From: Sebastes aleutianus
Lineage: Eukaryota > Chordata > Actinopteri > Perciformes > Sebastidae
Reading direction: 5' to 3'
Assembly (NCBI GenBank): GCA_916700875.1
Contig: CAKAKS010000013.1
Location: 13,788,596-13,852,595 of the forward strand
DNA: 64,000 nt
A program made the translations under genes and the position numbers. Below are positions 37,301 to 46,914 of this stretch, in pieces. The notes beneath the pieces were generated by a model. That model was not told where the DNA came from and did no database searches. It saw only the letters and a program-made list of their open reading frames with translations. The first letter of the stretch is position 1. Each line of letters opens with the position of its first letter.

Positions 37301-37659
37301 GGCAGAGGATAAGAAAGATGGAAGAGTGTGGGACGGGGGTGGAGGAGAGAAGGAGGGGAGGACAGAGGAGAGCAGTGTGCAGGGACTGAAGAAGCACTGC
37401 AGCGATGCAATGAATGCAACCGGAACAGCTGGCATATCTGTACAATGGAAATGTGTCTCTACTGTAAGTACACTTTACACATGCAGACATCAAGTAACTA
37501 AATCACAGTGAAATCAGTAGATTGTGTGTGTCTACCATGAGCATGCTCTTCATCGCTGCTCTCCTCTTCAGAGTGTGGTTGGCTGTTGCCGTTGGTTACG
37601 GTCTTGGCTCTGCTCCTGGACAGGACCCCGGCCCCCGAGCGCTCCATCACTGAGGGCAT
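26305..37659 (-). CDS. rcor2: REST corepressor 2 (CoREST2), complete, 549 residues
   Basis: Thirteen exons, from the high coordinate down: 37536-37659, 35252-35308, 34103-34183, 33823-33875, 33509-33670, 33289-33413, 32853-32922, 32393-32632, 31069-31146, 30674-30731, 28727-28794, 28299-28460, 26305-26676. They total 1,650 nt and join in one open frame. CoREST proteins scaffold LSD1 (KDM1A) and HDAC1/2 in the nucleus and enable nucleosome demethylation. Domains: basic/acidic N terminus (MPSVMERSGAG), ELM2 about 43-128, SANT1 about 130-182 ([17 protein letters not shown]), linker with YRHHPLRARRRPPKGMYL (255-272) and a coiled-coil LSD1-binding segment about 290-325, SANT2 about 336-387 (SRWTTEEQLLAVQ), then a Pro/Ser/Ala-rich tail with SLSQPPPLLRP and NHPPPPLIRPA. 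These tail motifs are those of RCOR2, not RCOR1 or RCOR3. The human protein is 523 residues (from memory). All introns are GT-AG. The Pro-rich tail carries expanded Ser and Ala runs. Confidence 0.97.
26357..26402 (-). repeat. Coding TCC/GCC triplet runs in rcor2 (poly-Ser then poly-Ala)
   Basis: On the gene strand, tandem TCC codons (seven Ser) run directly into tandem GCC codons (seven Ala). The near-pure triplets suggest recent slippage expansion within the disordered tail. Confidence 0.85.
26677..28298 (-). other. rcor2 last intron, holding a 58-bp-arm hairpin
   Basis: A 1.6 kb GT-AG intron. The only structured feature is the inverted repeat at 27271-27425. The remainder is A/T-rich. Confidence 0.7.
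27271..27425. repeat. Near-perfect inverted repeat (58-nt arms, 39-nt loop)
   Basis: Arms 27271-27328 and 27368-27425 are reverse complements at 57 of 58 positions (one G/A difference). The loop includes AACATGTTTTCAGCTATAAG and CATCATCA. Transcribed RNA could fold into a long stem. Probably a small fold-back transposon relic. Confidence 0.9.
28299..28460 (-). CDS. rcor2: rcor2 coding exon 12 (end of SANT2)
   Basis: 162 nt, phase 0. Encodes VSSFFVSYRRRFNLDEVL and REWAAEQ, then an acidic end (AAEEDE). Acceptor GTTCAG, donor GTGAGC. Confidence 0.96.
28727..28794 (-). CDS. rcor2: rcor2 coding exon 11 (SANT2)
   Basis: 68 nt. Completes an Ala codon, then IRRYGKDFAAIAEVIG and TKTPAQ. Acceptor TTTGCAG, donor GTGAGC. 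Confidence 0.96.
29826..30520 (+). mobile_element. Dispersed fish repeat, copy 1
   Basis: Starts GGACTGTCAATCGAATAAAA and ends with TTAAAGCGTTATTATCGC. Its middle (GCCCCAAACTGCATGTG, AAAGTGGGCATGTCTGTAAA, GAGGTCAGAGGTC) recurs at 59750-60040 in the naa40 intron. No ORF. The right terminus appears to have been replaced by a short hairpin. Confidence 0.7.
30524..30563. repeat. Perfect 12-bp inverted repeat
   Basis: GCATGTGTCAGT and its exact complement ACTGACACATGC are separated by 16 nt. It sits exactly where the 29826 repeat breaks off. Confidence 0.85.
30674..30731 (-). CDS. rcor2: rcor2 coding exon 10 (start of SANT2)
   Basis: 58 nt encoding PVPKMNSRWTTEEQLLAVQ. The acceptor CCCTCAG at 30732-30738 was chosen over an inner TAAG because it keeps alignment with human PPEANTKFNSRW. 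Donor GTGAGT. Confidence 0.95.
30732..31068 (-). other. rcor2 short purine-rich intron
   Basis: A 337-bp intron rich in GA on the plus strand (CT on the gene strand). Nothing else seen. Confidence 0.7.
31069..31146 (-). CDS. rcor2: rcor2 coding exon 9 (coiled coil)
   Basis: 78 nt encoding VQSIKQNNSCLKQSLNEG, then VDTFKPAE; human has VQSMKQTNSSLRQALEGG here. Acceptor TCTCAG, donor GTAAGT. Confidence 0.95.
31147..32392 (-). other. rcor2 intron
   Basis: A 1.25 kb intron. About 31530-32110 has the look of worn dispersed repeats (for example a GCTAACAGCTAA cluster near 32035 and a TATG tetranucleotide near 31862). No exon. Confidence 0.6.
32393..32632 (-). CDS. rcor2: rcor2 coding exon 8 (LSD1-binding linker)
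   Basis: 240 nt, phase 0. Contains YRHHPLRARRRPPKGMYL, the CoREST linker motif, and ends RQLDTQLVSLKRQ, where the coiled coil that pairs with the LSD1 tower begins. Acceptor ACACAG, donor GTATGT. Confidence 0.96.
32853..32922 (-). CDS. rcor2: rcor2 coding exon 7 (acidic linker)
   Basis: 70 nt encoding an acidic stretch: NDDVEEAGDPGSDSDFEI, then DAKKE. Acceptor CTTGTAG, donor GTGAGC. Confidence 0.92.
33289..33413 (-). CDS. rcor2: rcor2 coding exon 6 (end of SANT1)
   Basis: 125 nt. Encodes LPDKLISSLVKYYYSWKK, then TRTSVMDRQARRL and a Lys/Glu-rich end. Acceptor GTGTAG, donor GTATGA. Confidence 0.97.
33509..33670 (-). CDS. rcor2: rcor2 coding exon 5 (end of ELM2, start of SANT1)
   Basis: 162 nt, phase 0 to 0. 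Encodes ALGMLLWHKHDVERSLADL, then [21 protein letters not shown], the most conserved block of the CoREST family. Ends HRIQQM before donor GTGAGA. Confidence 0.97.
33823..33875 (-). CDS. rcor2: rcor2 coding exon 4 (ELM2)
   Basis: 53 nt. Completes a Leu codon, then DEYILMAKEKHGYNMEQ, nearly identical to human. Acceptor ATCCCAG, donor GTACGG. Confidence 0.95.
34103..34183 (-). CDS. rcor2: rcor2 coding exon 3 (ELM2)
   Basis: 81 nt. Encodes D-S-P-T-R-Y-N-E-K-D-Q-R-S-M-L-V-W-C-P-N-P, equivalent to the human segment ending MLVWSPN. Acceptor ATTACCAG, donor GTAAGC. Symmetric phase, so skipping would keep the frame. Confidence 0.95.
34184..35251 (-). other. rcor2 intron
   Basis: A 1.07 kb GT-AG intron with a CT dinucleotide tract at 34306-34340 and unique A/T-rich sequence. 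Confidence 0.7.
35252..35308 (-). CDS. rcor2: rcor2 coding exon 2 (start of ELM2)
   Basis: 57 nt, phase 1 in and out. Encodes D-S-M-I-R-V-G, then DYQAQIPEFKP, the beginning of the ELM2 domain that recruits HDAC1/2. Acceptor CTCTACAG, donor GTAAGA. Confidence 0.95.
35309..37535 (-). other. rcor2 intron
   Basis: A 2.2 kb GT-AG intron. It has a GA run next to the exon (35312-35334), a mini-palindrome (35536-35622), A/T-rich unique DNA, and a purine-rich 36780-37100 tract. Confidence 0.7.
35536..35622. repeat. Mini-palindrome with 16-bp perfect arms
   Basis: TGCTCTGCCCTCTAAC at 35536-35551 and its exact complement at 35607-35622 enclose 55 nt. It may be a very small MITE or a structured RNA element; no target duplication is evident. 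Confidence 0.8.
37536..37659 (-). CDS. rcor2: rcor2 coding exon 1 (start codon)
   Basis: ATG is the complement of 37657-37659. Encodes MPSVMERSGAGVLSRSRAKT and an acidic stretch PHSEEESSDEEHAH, as in human RCOR2. The acceptor TTGTTGCAG ends two bases upstream of the ATG, so this is not the first exon of the mRNA. The donor GTAGAC follows one base into a codon. An in-frame ATG further upstream is intronic and was rejected. Confidence 0.95.
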
Positions 37660-37929
37660 GGCTGCAACAAACAACAACACAAGACCGTAAATATATAATT
37701 TCACTCCTTACACGCCACCGTTCATCAACAGAATACCTTTTCTGTCTTAATTTATGATTCAATCTCCCATAAAACTCTCACTTAAGTCTTTTTTCATTCG
37801 TTTGCCTTCACTTGAAACTCTATAAAACCTAATTCACTCTTGTAAAATAGAACGGCACCTTATGCTGCTACCTTGGAAGCAATCCCATTATTTTCCCTTG
37901 AGCTGAGTTTATTTTCCAAACACTCTTCT

Positions 37930-38480
37930 ACTGTATGAGAACTCATTCACACTCAACAACTCTCAGTTATCTCTCCCTGACCCGAACTATCATGCAACGG
38001 CTAGAAATTGGTCACCTGGGAACCACACGAATGTGCGAGCTCAGGTTTTATTTCAGCTTTGGACAGATTTCCAGCGGCCTAAGACGTGCCGGGCCAATCA
38101 CAACCCTGTATCTAATATGGGGCGTGTTTGAGATGAAAACCGTAAAGAGGAGCGCCTCTGAGGCATTTTCGAAAACAACGAAGATGGCTGCAGCTGATGT
38201 GGAACTTTCAGTTGAAGCCAGTATCGCGGTGTCAGTGTTGAACAAACTGGATGGTATATTTTCGCTAAAAAGGAACAATCAACTGAACTTAAGGCTTTTC
38301 TTGAGAAGAAAGATGTGTTTGCCGTACTCCAGACAGGATTTAGCAAAAGTTTAATACACCGCTATGCACCAAGTTCCGCCCTAATGGGCTGTGATTGGCC
38401 ATCTACACTGGGCGGTCCCAGTGGTGGTTCCAGACTAATTCATATTTGTGATTCGTTCTAGCGATATCAGGCTAAGAACT
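37930..38480 (+). mobile_element. Dispersed repeat carrying a decayed RecQ/DEAD-type helicase fragment
   Basis: Near 38273-38358 a plus-strand frame reads EQSTELKAFLEKKDVFAVL followed at 38327-38350 by LQTGFSKS. The expected Walker A form is LPTGxGKS, so Pro and Gly are changed, and the preceding block is in another frame (single-base shift near 38271). A pseudogenised fragment inside a mobile element, not a working gene; the element edges are uncertain. Confidence 0.6.
38327..38350 (+). pseudogene. Degenerate helicase motif I (Walker A)
   Basis: Encodes LQTGFSKS. Two changes from LPTGxGKS would impair nucleotide binding. Supports the reading of the surrounding repeat as a helicase remnant. 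Confidence 0.6.
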
Positions 38481-38879
38481 TGGTGTCTCGCAAATTAAAA
38501 TGACCTCGCTGCACTGGGATCAGTTCAGTGGGACATAAGGTGATGAAGATGCCATGGCTTGTTGGCTAAAACACATCTTTTACAGTTTGAGGAATTTAGG
38601 CTCAAGTTCTGATCTTCTTCCACTAAGTATTGTACCTTAAGAGCACCTCAACACACAATCCACAAGGACTTCTTTTTCTTCTTCATCACAGGACCCAAAC
38701 TGATTAACTCAAGTCTTCCTTTATAACTCCAGACTGACAAAGAAGCTTTATTTGATGTGAATTGGCCACATTATGGCCAAAATCCAATCAACTTAACAGG
38801 GTCTGTAAAACGTCTGCCAGTGATATCGATCTGGCAGATCGGCCCGGTGCATCACTGTAATCAATTAGTCATTTAAGAC

Positions 38880-39575
38880 ATTTTTTTCAAACAAAAATGT
38901 TGATTATTTCCTTGTTTCAGCTACTTAACTTCTTAGCTTCTAAACAAGATTTGTTGCTTTTCTTTATCTTATGTGATAGTAAAACTGAATATCTTTAGGT
39001 TTTGCAGATTTTATGAGGACTTCACCTTGGGCTCTTGAAATTTAGGCTGGCCCACCTTCACTACTACCTGACATTTTATAAACCAAATGATCAAACGATT
39101 AATTGAGAACAAAATCAACAGATTAACTGGTTAATTTCAGCACTAAGAAACACCATTCTGACATATCAAATCAGAGTATTGAGTAGCAGAGTAATCTAAA
39201 TTGTTGACATTGAAAAAATTACTGAAGATTTTTAGAATTGAAATGATTAGTCTATTAATCGATCAGTTGGCTGACAGAAAATGTATCTACAACAATTTTG
39301 ATAATACTCATTTACGTAATTCTTTAAGCAAAAAATGCCAAAAAATCTCTATTTCCAGCCTCTCAAATGTGAATATTTGCTTTGTCTTCTGTGATGTGAA
39401 CTCAATATATTTTGGATTTTTGGTTATTGATTGAACAAAACAATCTAACTTGGGCTGTATGTAAATGATGATGGACATTTTTCACTATTTTCTGACATTT
39501 GTAGACCAATTAATCAGGAAAACAAATCATTAGATTAATCAATAATGAAAATGATCATTAGTTGCCGCCCTTAAC
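38880..39575. repeat. Two adjacent relics of an A/T-rich fish repeat
   Basis: Both 38880-39140 and 39220-39575 contain phrases such as ATTAATCGAT, TGACATTT(T/G)(A/T)TA and GATTAAT that recur around 2490-2580, 50040-50210 and 59220-59480. Diverged copies of one dispersed family, without ORFs. Confidence 0.5.
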
Positions 39576-39769
39576 ATTTTTCTTTGTGTATGAAAAACAC
39601 TAAAAAGTGAAGCTGCTTTTGCCCTGGCCTGACCTCATATTCTGTCTATGCATTCAATTTCACTATTAAGATGTCCAAAATGTGATGTCCTATTTTTAGC
39701 CTGACATCATTTCCAGTCTGCAATATGAAAACCTATGCATCAGGTCACAATCTCTAGCACACCGTGTAT

Positions 39770-40770
39770 TAGGGGTGTACAATTATGACCAAAATGATAA
39801 TCACGATTATTTTTTATCAATATCGCAGTCATGATTATTTATCACGATTATTCATTGATTTTAGGGACAAAATATTTGTATCACTTTAAATTTTAAATAA
39901 ACAGAGCACTGCTTTCACTTCCATGTTGGGCTACATTTCTGCTAATGTACAAATCTTCACATCAAAATAAGAATGGTCCTTATTTACACTCCAAGAAGCA
40001 AAATAAAATTGTACCAAAACCTTTGGGCTTGGGAGTTGTCGATGTTTTCGGCTTACAACTTTAACCCTATCACCGTGTGTTTTCAGTTCATCAAAGTTAA
40101 TTATAACCATTTTGGTTGCCTAAAAATATCTTATTCAGCATTCGGTTGTGCTTAGCTCCACCCTCTCTTGTTACTTCTGGTTGCAAAAAAAAAAAGATGG
40201 CGACGGCCCAAAACCAAGATGGCAACGGCCCAGAACCAAGATGGCGACGGCCCAAAACCAAAATGTGACGAGCAAAAACCAAGATGTCGACGATCAAAAA
40301 CCAAAATAGCAACAGCCCAAAACCAAGATGGCGACGGGCAAAAACCAAGATGGCGACGGGCAAAAACCAAGATGGCGACGGGCAAAAACCAAGATGGCGA
40401 CGGGCAAAAACCAAGATGGCGACGGGCAAAAACCAAGATGACGACACTGGGACACATTTAGAATGTTTACGTTTAAAATTGTGTCAAGGGTCTAAATATT
40501 ATATGTTTGTGACATCACGAATGGGCAGAAATCCTGACAGCTTTTTTCAAATGCAGAGTTTCTGAATACGGGCTGTTTGTATTTCCCTGTGGAATGAGTG
40601 TTTCGGTACTTTCACCGTATTTATATAGGACTTAAGCCTGACTTAAAACATGAAAATCTCACTTTTTTATAATATGGGACCTTTAAACATAGCAGTCGAT
40701 CATGTTCATTTAACTGTTGGAAGCCAAAATTGTGATTTTCGAGTAATATTCGATTAATTGTGCAGCCCTA
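39770..40770. mobile_element. 1.0 kb non-autonomous transposon with inverted termini
   Basis: The left end TAGGGGTGTACAATTATGA matches the complement of the right end (TTAATTGTGCAGCCCTA) with a few changes. The terminal form TAGGG(G/C)TG is shared with the hAT-like element at 51163. The target duplication is not clear. It holds a 22-bp minisatellite. Confidence 0.6.
40193..40447 (+). repeat. 22-bp minisatellite, CCAAGATGGCGAC core, about 11.5 units
   Basis: Units read approximately AGATGGCGACGGGCAAAAAC plus CA. The last five full units are identical; the first six are diverged (one is 21 nt). The core resembles the YY1 motif (AAGATGGCGGC) with one difference. Confidence 0.9.
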
Positions 40771-42007
40771 TTTGTATACACATGTGCCTCTTTATAAAAA
40801 TCCATCACAACTGACAAGTGGCAGCATCTGAAAAACGTGGAAAAACGTGCCATTGATAACATGAGAGCCCTCATGCATGAGGGGGACTCTTATTTTAAGT
40901 GTCATCCACAGGCAGTGCTATATTATGACGTGGCCTCGTATGCTCTCTCTGGATCTCTCTGTATATCCGGGCCAGCGAGTCTCACAGCAGCACAAAAGAC
41001 TAGACGGTCAACTCAGGACACAGCAGAAAGTAACCCAACTAACCTCCCTCCTCCTTCTACACAAACACGGTGCGGTACATACGACACTAACAAAGAGCGA
41101 TATCACTCACAGATCGCAGAACAAAACACCAAATATGTGCATCTTAAACGCGAACATGTGCTTTCTTTCACACAGCAGCAACTCTACTCACCTAACTTGA
41201 ACTCCGAGCAGAACAAAGCGTGGAGTTACAGGACACACAGACGGAAGATATTAACTTGGTCCTCCACATTAAACATGAGCAGTTATGCTTCTGCAGAGGG
41301 TGAGGGGCAATCTTTACAACCCGACAGCTACCAAACTCCCGCAGACAATACAAGTGTCTGAGGCTCTCTCTGGGGGTCTTTGTCTCTCTCGGCTCCCACA
41401 ACAGCTGTCCCCTACAACTTCCCTCGAAACTCACACCCTCCAAACCTACACACATACATATCTGGCTATTCACCTCTCAATCGATGGATTGAAGTTTGGG
41501 AAATAGCCACAGTGAGGACAAACATGTATAATCCCGCCTCGGTTCACTTTCAGAGAGAGTTTTTGGGTTGTGGTAGCCTCGGACACTGCCAAGATAGCCT
41601 CGATCTCTGGCAGACTGACTGTTATGAGCAATAAAACTATATATAATGCATAACTGCTAACCAGACTAAACAGGGGCTATTTGTAGGAACATGTTATTGC
41701 TCAATATGCTTAGTAATTCATTTTCACAACCTCTCACCACCACAAGGAACTTTTTACTTCTCAACTTTATGGAAATCTGACATTATTATGCTACACAAAA
41801 CCTAATCCATACACACTGCTAAACATCAATGTAAAGTCTCTAAAAATATTTAATTTGTGCTATATCAGAAATAATAATAAATGCTGGTTCTTCATTGATG
41901 CATCATTTTTGAGTCATACTGACAGTAGTAAAGTGACTAACTCAGTTTAGTGATTTTATAGTGCTATTTTAGTAGCATTTTATAATCTGTTACAGTTTGT
42001 AACAGAT

Positions 42008-42170
42008 TATATATATATATATATATATACATATGTATACATATATATATATACATATATACGTATATATATATATATACACAAATATACATATATATAT
42101 ATACATATATATATTTACTACACATACTATATATATTTTTTTGAATATATATATATATATACTGACTACT
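42008..42170. repeat. AT/ATAC low-complexity tract
   Basis: Alternating TA with TATACATA interruptions over about 160 bp. Likely an easily melted stretch next to the ACT array. Confidence 0.9.
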
Positions 42171-42593
42171 ACTACTGACTATGACTACTACTACAGACGC
42201 TGCTGTCTGCTACTGACTACTACTACTGACTACTACTGACTATTACTACTACTGACTACTACTACTACTGACTACTACTACTACTACTGACTATTACTAC
42301 TACTGACTACTACTACTGACTATTACTACTACTGACTACTACTACTACTGACTATTACTACTACTACTGACTATTACTACTACTGACTATTACTACTACT
42401 GACTACTACTACTGACTATTACTACTACTGACTACTACTACTACTGACTATTACTACTACTGACTACTACTACTGACTATTACTACTACTACTGACTACT
42501 ACTACTGACTACTACTACTACTACTACTGACTATTACTACTACTGACTACTACTACTGACTATTACTACTACTACTACTGACTACTACTACTG

Positions 42594-42626
<33 letters not shown>

Positions 42627-43862
42627 GACTATTACTACTACTGACTACTACTACTGACTATTACTACTACTACTACTGACTACTACTACTGACTACTACT
42701 ACTACTACTACTGACTATTACTACTACTACTGACTACTACTACTACTACTACTGACTACTACTACTGACTATTACTACTACTACTGACTACTACTACTGA
42801 CTACTACTACTACTACTACTGACTATTACTACTACTGACTACTACTACTGACTATTACTACTACTACTACTGACTACTACTACTGACTACTACTACTACT
42901 ACTACTACTACTACTGACTACTACTACTGACTACTACTACTACTACTACTGACTATTACTACTACTGACTACTACTACTGACTATTACTACTACTACTAC
43001 TGACTACTACTACTGACTACTACTACTACTACTACTACTACTACTGACTATTACTACTACTGACTACTACTACTGACTATTACTACTACTACTACTGACT
43101 ACTACTACTGACTACTACTACTACTACTACTGACTATTACTACTACTGACTACTACTACTGACTATTACTACTACTACTGACTACTACTACTACTACTGA
43201 CTACTACTACTACTACTGACTATTACTACTACTGACTACTACTACTACTACTGACTATTACTGACTACTACTACTACTGACTATTACTACTACTACTGAC
43301 TATTACTACTACTACTGACTATTACTGACTACTACTACTACTGACTACTGACTACTACTACTGACTATTACTACTACTGACTACTACTACTACTACTGAC
43401 TATTACTACTACTGACTATTACTGACTACTACTACTACTGACTATTACTACTACTGACTATTACTACTACTACTGACTATTACTGACTACTACTACTACT
43501 GACTACTACTACTGACTACTACTACTACTACTGACTATTACTACTACTGACTATTACTACTACTACTGACTACTACTACTGACTATTACTACTACTACTG
43601 ACTATTACTACTACTGACTATTACTACTACTACTGACTATTACTGACTACTACTACTACTGACTACTACTACTGACTACTACTACTACTACTGACTATTA
43701 CTACTACTGACTATTACTACTACTACTGACTACTACTACTGACTATTACTACTACTACTGACTATTACTACTACTACTGACTACTACTACTGACTATTAC
43801 TGACTACTACTACTACTGACTACTGACTATTACTACTACTACTGACTATTACTACTACTGAC
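42161..43862. repeat. 1.7 kb ACT triplet array with regular G and T variants
   Basis: Almost wholly ACT triplets, interrupted by G (giving ACTGACT) every three to seven units and by ATT in place of ACT. The larger patterns recur as higher-order blocks. A 14-mer GACGCTGCTGTCTG occurs near the left end (42196-42209) and again at the right end (43860-43873). Confidence 0.95.
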
Positions 43863-44253
43863 GCTGCTGTCTGTTGGCACAAACTAACTAACTCTCTCTC
43901 TGTGGATCATTATGACTCCAGTTGTTTGTGTCTTTCTGGACGTTAAACTGTGAACAGCAGCAGTTTGAACCGTCTTAAGTCATTTCTGGAGGCTGAACAA
44001 TAAAGAAACAATCTACATTTACCTCCTCTCCTCTCTGCTGTCTCCTCTTTCCTCTCCTGTCTCCTCTTTCCTGTCTCCTCTGTACTCTCTCCTGTCTCCT
44101 CTGTCCTGCCTCCTCTGTCCTCTCTGAAGTGAGACCTGAAGTCAGCCCTCTCGCTGGGATGCTAACGCGTTAGCCGGTTAGCTTGCGGCTCGTCCCGTCT
44201 CGTTACAATAGTAACGTGAATAGTTGGAAGTGGAGATAACAGTCTCACTGTAC

Positions 44254-44300
44254 CTGTGTTCTCGTCTCTCTCCTCTTCACTCCGCACTCAAAACTTCTCT
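44254..44300 (-). other. rcor2: Predicted rcor2 non-coding first exon (5' UTR)
   Basis: On the minus strand a CACAG|GTACAG donor at 44254/44253 precedes the intron whose acceptor is two bases before the ATG. The sequence just upstream is GC-rich. The exon's 5' end is not determined. Predicted only. Confidence 0.35.
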
Positions 44301-44560
44301 CCGCGGTTTATAGTCCTCTTCGAAGCGCTGAAAAAGACAACAATTGCGTCTAAAAACGTCTTAATTCTGGTCTAATTGATGAGCGCCGTCGGTACAATGA
44401 AGTGAACTGAGAGAGAGATGGAAGCAGCCGTGGAGTGTGTGCCGGGGAGACCGGACAACACCCGGGGAACAGCGAGGTGGTCATCCGCCCCGATGCGTTC
44501 GCCTCTCCCAACCAACCAGCCGTTTGGATTGACAAAAAGTAGTCCTGTGAAACTATTAAG
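44300..44560 (-). promoter_or_regulatory. rcor2: Putative rcor2 promoter region
   Basis: Relatively CpG-containing sequence upstream of the predicted first exon. TATAAA on the minus strand (complement of 44307-44312) would place a start site near 44,278. No further specific sites are claimed. Confidence 0.35.
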
Positions 44561-44941
44561 TGTAGCCTACTCTTAAATTAAAATGTTGTTGCTATACACA
44601 CGCACATTGACACGATAGAGGGATTTATTTACCAGCATCGTACTGAAAGGCTTTTTAGCAAATTAAATAATTAGAAAACTACCTACCTGCGAATTCACAC
44701 TATGATTATAATCCACAGTTAATCTCGTTTGAATAGAAAGGGATTCTTTGTTATAGAGACAGCAGCAGTTATAGACTCTTAATCTGCCATCTATCAAAAT
44801 CCCATAAATTAGGGACTACTTGCCAGTGTGTCGGCGGAGGGATTCGTCAGCTGTGCATCTCTGTGCTGAGGCAGGCTGTCCAGACTTGTACTGATGTATG
44901 CATGGTGGAGAGAAGGGCAGCAGTGGGCTACTAGTCAACCT

Positions 44942-44986
<45 letters not shown>

Positions 44987-45289
44987 CTTTGTGCATGAAC
45001 TGAGATCAGATAAATAGCCTCAATGTACTTAGCTTTTTTTTTTTATTTAAAATATGTCGAACAGTTCAAAGAGTTGCCTCCCCATGTGTGTGTGAGTGTG
45101 CACATGTGAGTGCACATGTGGGTGCACAGGTGGATGTGTGTGAGTTGAATAGGGATTGTTTCAGTGATAGCTGTAGAAGGGTTACTCACACCTGATGCTG
45201 CCAATAAACACAATAACCCCCACAATAACACACACACACACACATGCTGCTACCTTTACAAGTGCCTACTGCTGACATGTAACAGCCTG

Positions 45290-46510
45290 TTACTCCTCCA
45301 GCTTTCCCTCTCTCTACTCTCTCTTTGGCATCATCACCTCCTCTTCTTTTTTCCCCACCTCCTCTTCATCATCTCTCATTTTCCCACCCATCTCTCCCCT
45401 TTTTCTGCACCTCCTCTATTTGTCTGCTATACTTCTTTATTTAATCTCCTCTTTCTTCTCCTTCTCCACTACTTTCCCTCTTCCTCTTCCTTCCACCTCC
45501 TGGATATCTGCCCTAATTCTCCTCCTCCTCCTCCTCCTCCTCTTCCCCCCTCTTTCCTCTCTCTTCTCCCCCTGCCTCCTTCTTTCCATTTCCTTGCCTC
45601 CTCCGCTTTCCTCCCCTCCTTAACATTTCTCCCCCTCCCTCCTCTGCTCCCCCCTACTTTCTCTCTCTCCAGTCATTCCTCCTCTTCATCTCCTCCCTCA
45701 CCTCCTCCTCCTCCTCCTCCTCTTCCTCCTTCCTGTCTCCCTCTCTTCCTCTCATGTCGCTTTCAATTTCAACAGTGTGTGTGTGTGTGTGTGCGTACGT
45801 GCAAATTCTTCCCCTCCCCCCATCCTCCCCCTACGGTGATACAGTAGGCTAAAGCAGCTTCGCTCCGCTCACCTCCATGGCCCTCCCCTCTCCTCTCCTC
45901 TCCTCTCCTCTCCTCTCCTCTCCTCTCCTCTTCCTCCCTCTCCAGTCTCATTTTCACCCCTGCCACCTCCTCCCCTCACCTCCTTCCCTCCTCTCCTCTC
46001 CTCTCCTCTCATTAGTCAGTGTCCATGAAACTCACCATTCCACTGTCTCTCCTCTCGCTCAGTCCCTAACACATCCTCACTAATGAACAACTGCTACATC
46101 TCTCCCCTCCCTACCTCCCTCCCTGCCTTCACCTCTCAGCTCTCCTTTCATCCTCCTCTTCTTCTCTCTGTCCTCCCCTCTCCTCCTCCTCTGTCCTCCT
46201 CTCCATTCGTCACTCCGTCTCTCTCTCTCTCTCTCCCTTTCCTCCTCTTCTCGCTCGGTTTCTCTTCGATCTCTCAGAACTGAGTGTCCCTCCCACTCTC
46301 CCTTTAGCTCACTCTTGTTTCCACTTCTTTCCTCACCCTCCCTCCCTCCCCACCTCCTCCCTTCTCTCTCCACCTGTCTCCTTCCTCACTTTTGTCTGTC
46401 TCCCTCCCTCACTTCCCCATTTTCTCTCCTCACATGTCCACACACAGCTCTCCCTCCTTCCTTTACGCCTCTTCCCCCTGACTCCCATCCCTCCCCCCAA
46501 CGAATTCTCT
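45290..46510. repeat. Polypyrimidine (C/T) low-complexity block
   Basis: About 1.2 kb strongly strand-biased to C and T, with CTC triplets (about 45518-45543, 45700-45725) and a TCTCC pentamer run (about 45885-45930). Polyproline/serine ORFs here are artefacts. Such mirror-like tracts can form triplex DNA. Confidence 0.85.
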
Positions 46511-46914
46511 GACTTTCTCTGTTATCTCAAGAGATGCCTGATCTAGAATCAGATGTGATAGAATGAACTCTTCCTGCTGTATTCTAGTCGCTGTCACATA
46601 GAAGGACTCCCATGCATGTCTAAAATGTTCTGTATTGCAATGCTCACCTTGACGTAGTCCCACTGAATGATGCCCTTTGCCACTGCCAGCTCATTTTTAT
46701 GTGATTTTCGTGCACTGATTGCTTAAACATCGTCACTGATGTTGCACTGTGTGACACACCAAATGACTCATTGTAGTCTGACACAAGCTTTTGTGATGTA
46801 AATAGATCATAGCATGGTGATTGAAACTGAAGAGATTAAAGATAATGTATCACTGGAGTGATTGATACTCACTTGCCATGTCAAAGGGTGAACAAAAGAC
46901 TAGAAACTCCTCTA

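Larger units (their letters stand above)
37662..44253 (-). other. rcor2 first intron (within the 5' UTR), repeat-rich
   Basis: About 6.6 kb, from the predicted donor (CACAG|GTACAG, complement of the 44254/44253 boundary) to the acceptor TTGTTGCAG. It carries the helicase-fragment repeat (37930-38480), two relics of a shared A/T-rich repeat (38880-39140 and 39220-39575), the 39770-40770 element with minisatellite, and the AT and ACT arrays (42008-43862). Confidence 0.6.

Noticed and set aside
37660..37704. Upstream in-frame ATG of rcor2 (starting MKLYIYG)
   Set aside because: It lies in the intron, upstream of the acceptor that sits two bases before the conserved MPSVMER start.
40193..40447. 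CRISPR-like array
   Set aside because: Head-to-tail 22-bp minisatellite with no spacers.
40837..41361. 174-residue plus-strand ORF in rcor2 intron 1
   Set aside because: No recognisable domain or similar vertebrate protein known to me and no other support; a protein search with no hit would confirm.
42161..43862. CRISPR-like array
   Set aside because: Units are three-base simple repeats with no unique spacers, and the DNA is eukaryotic.
45164..45847. 227-residue polyproline/serine ORF
   Set aside because: A product of the C/T low-complexity block; no start context, splice partner or domain.
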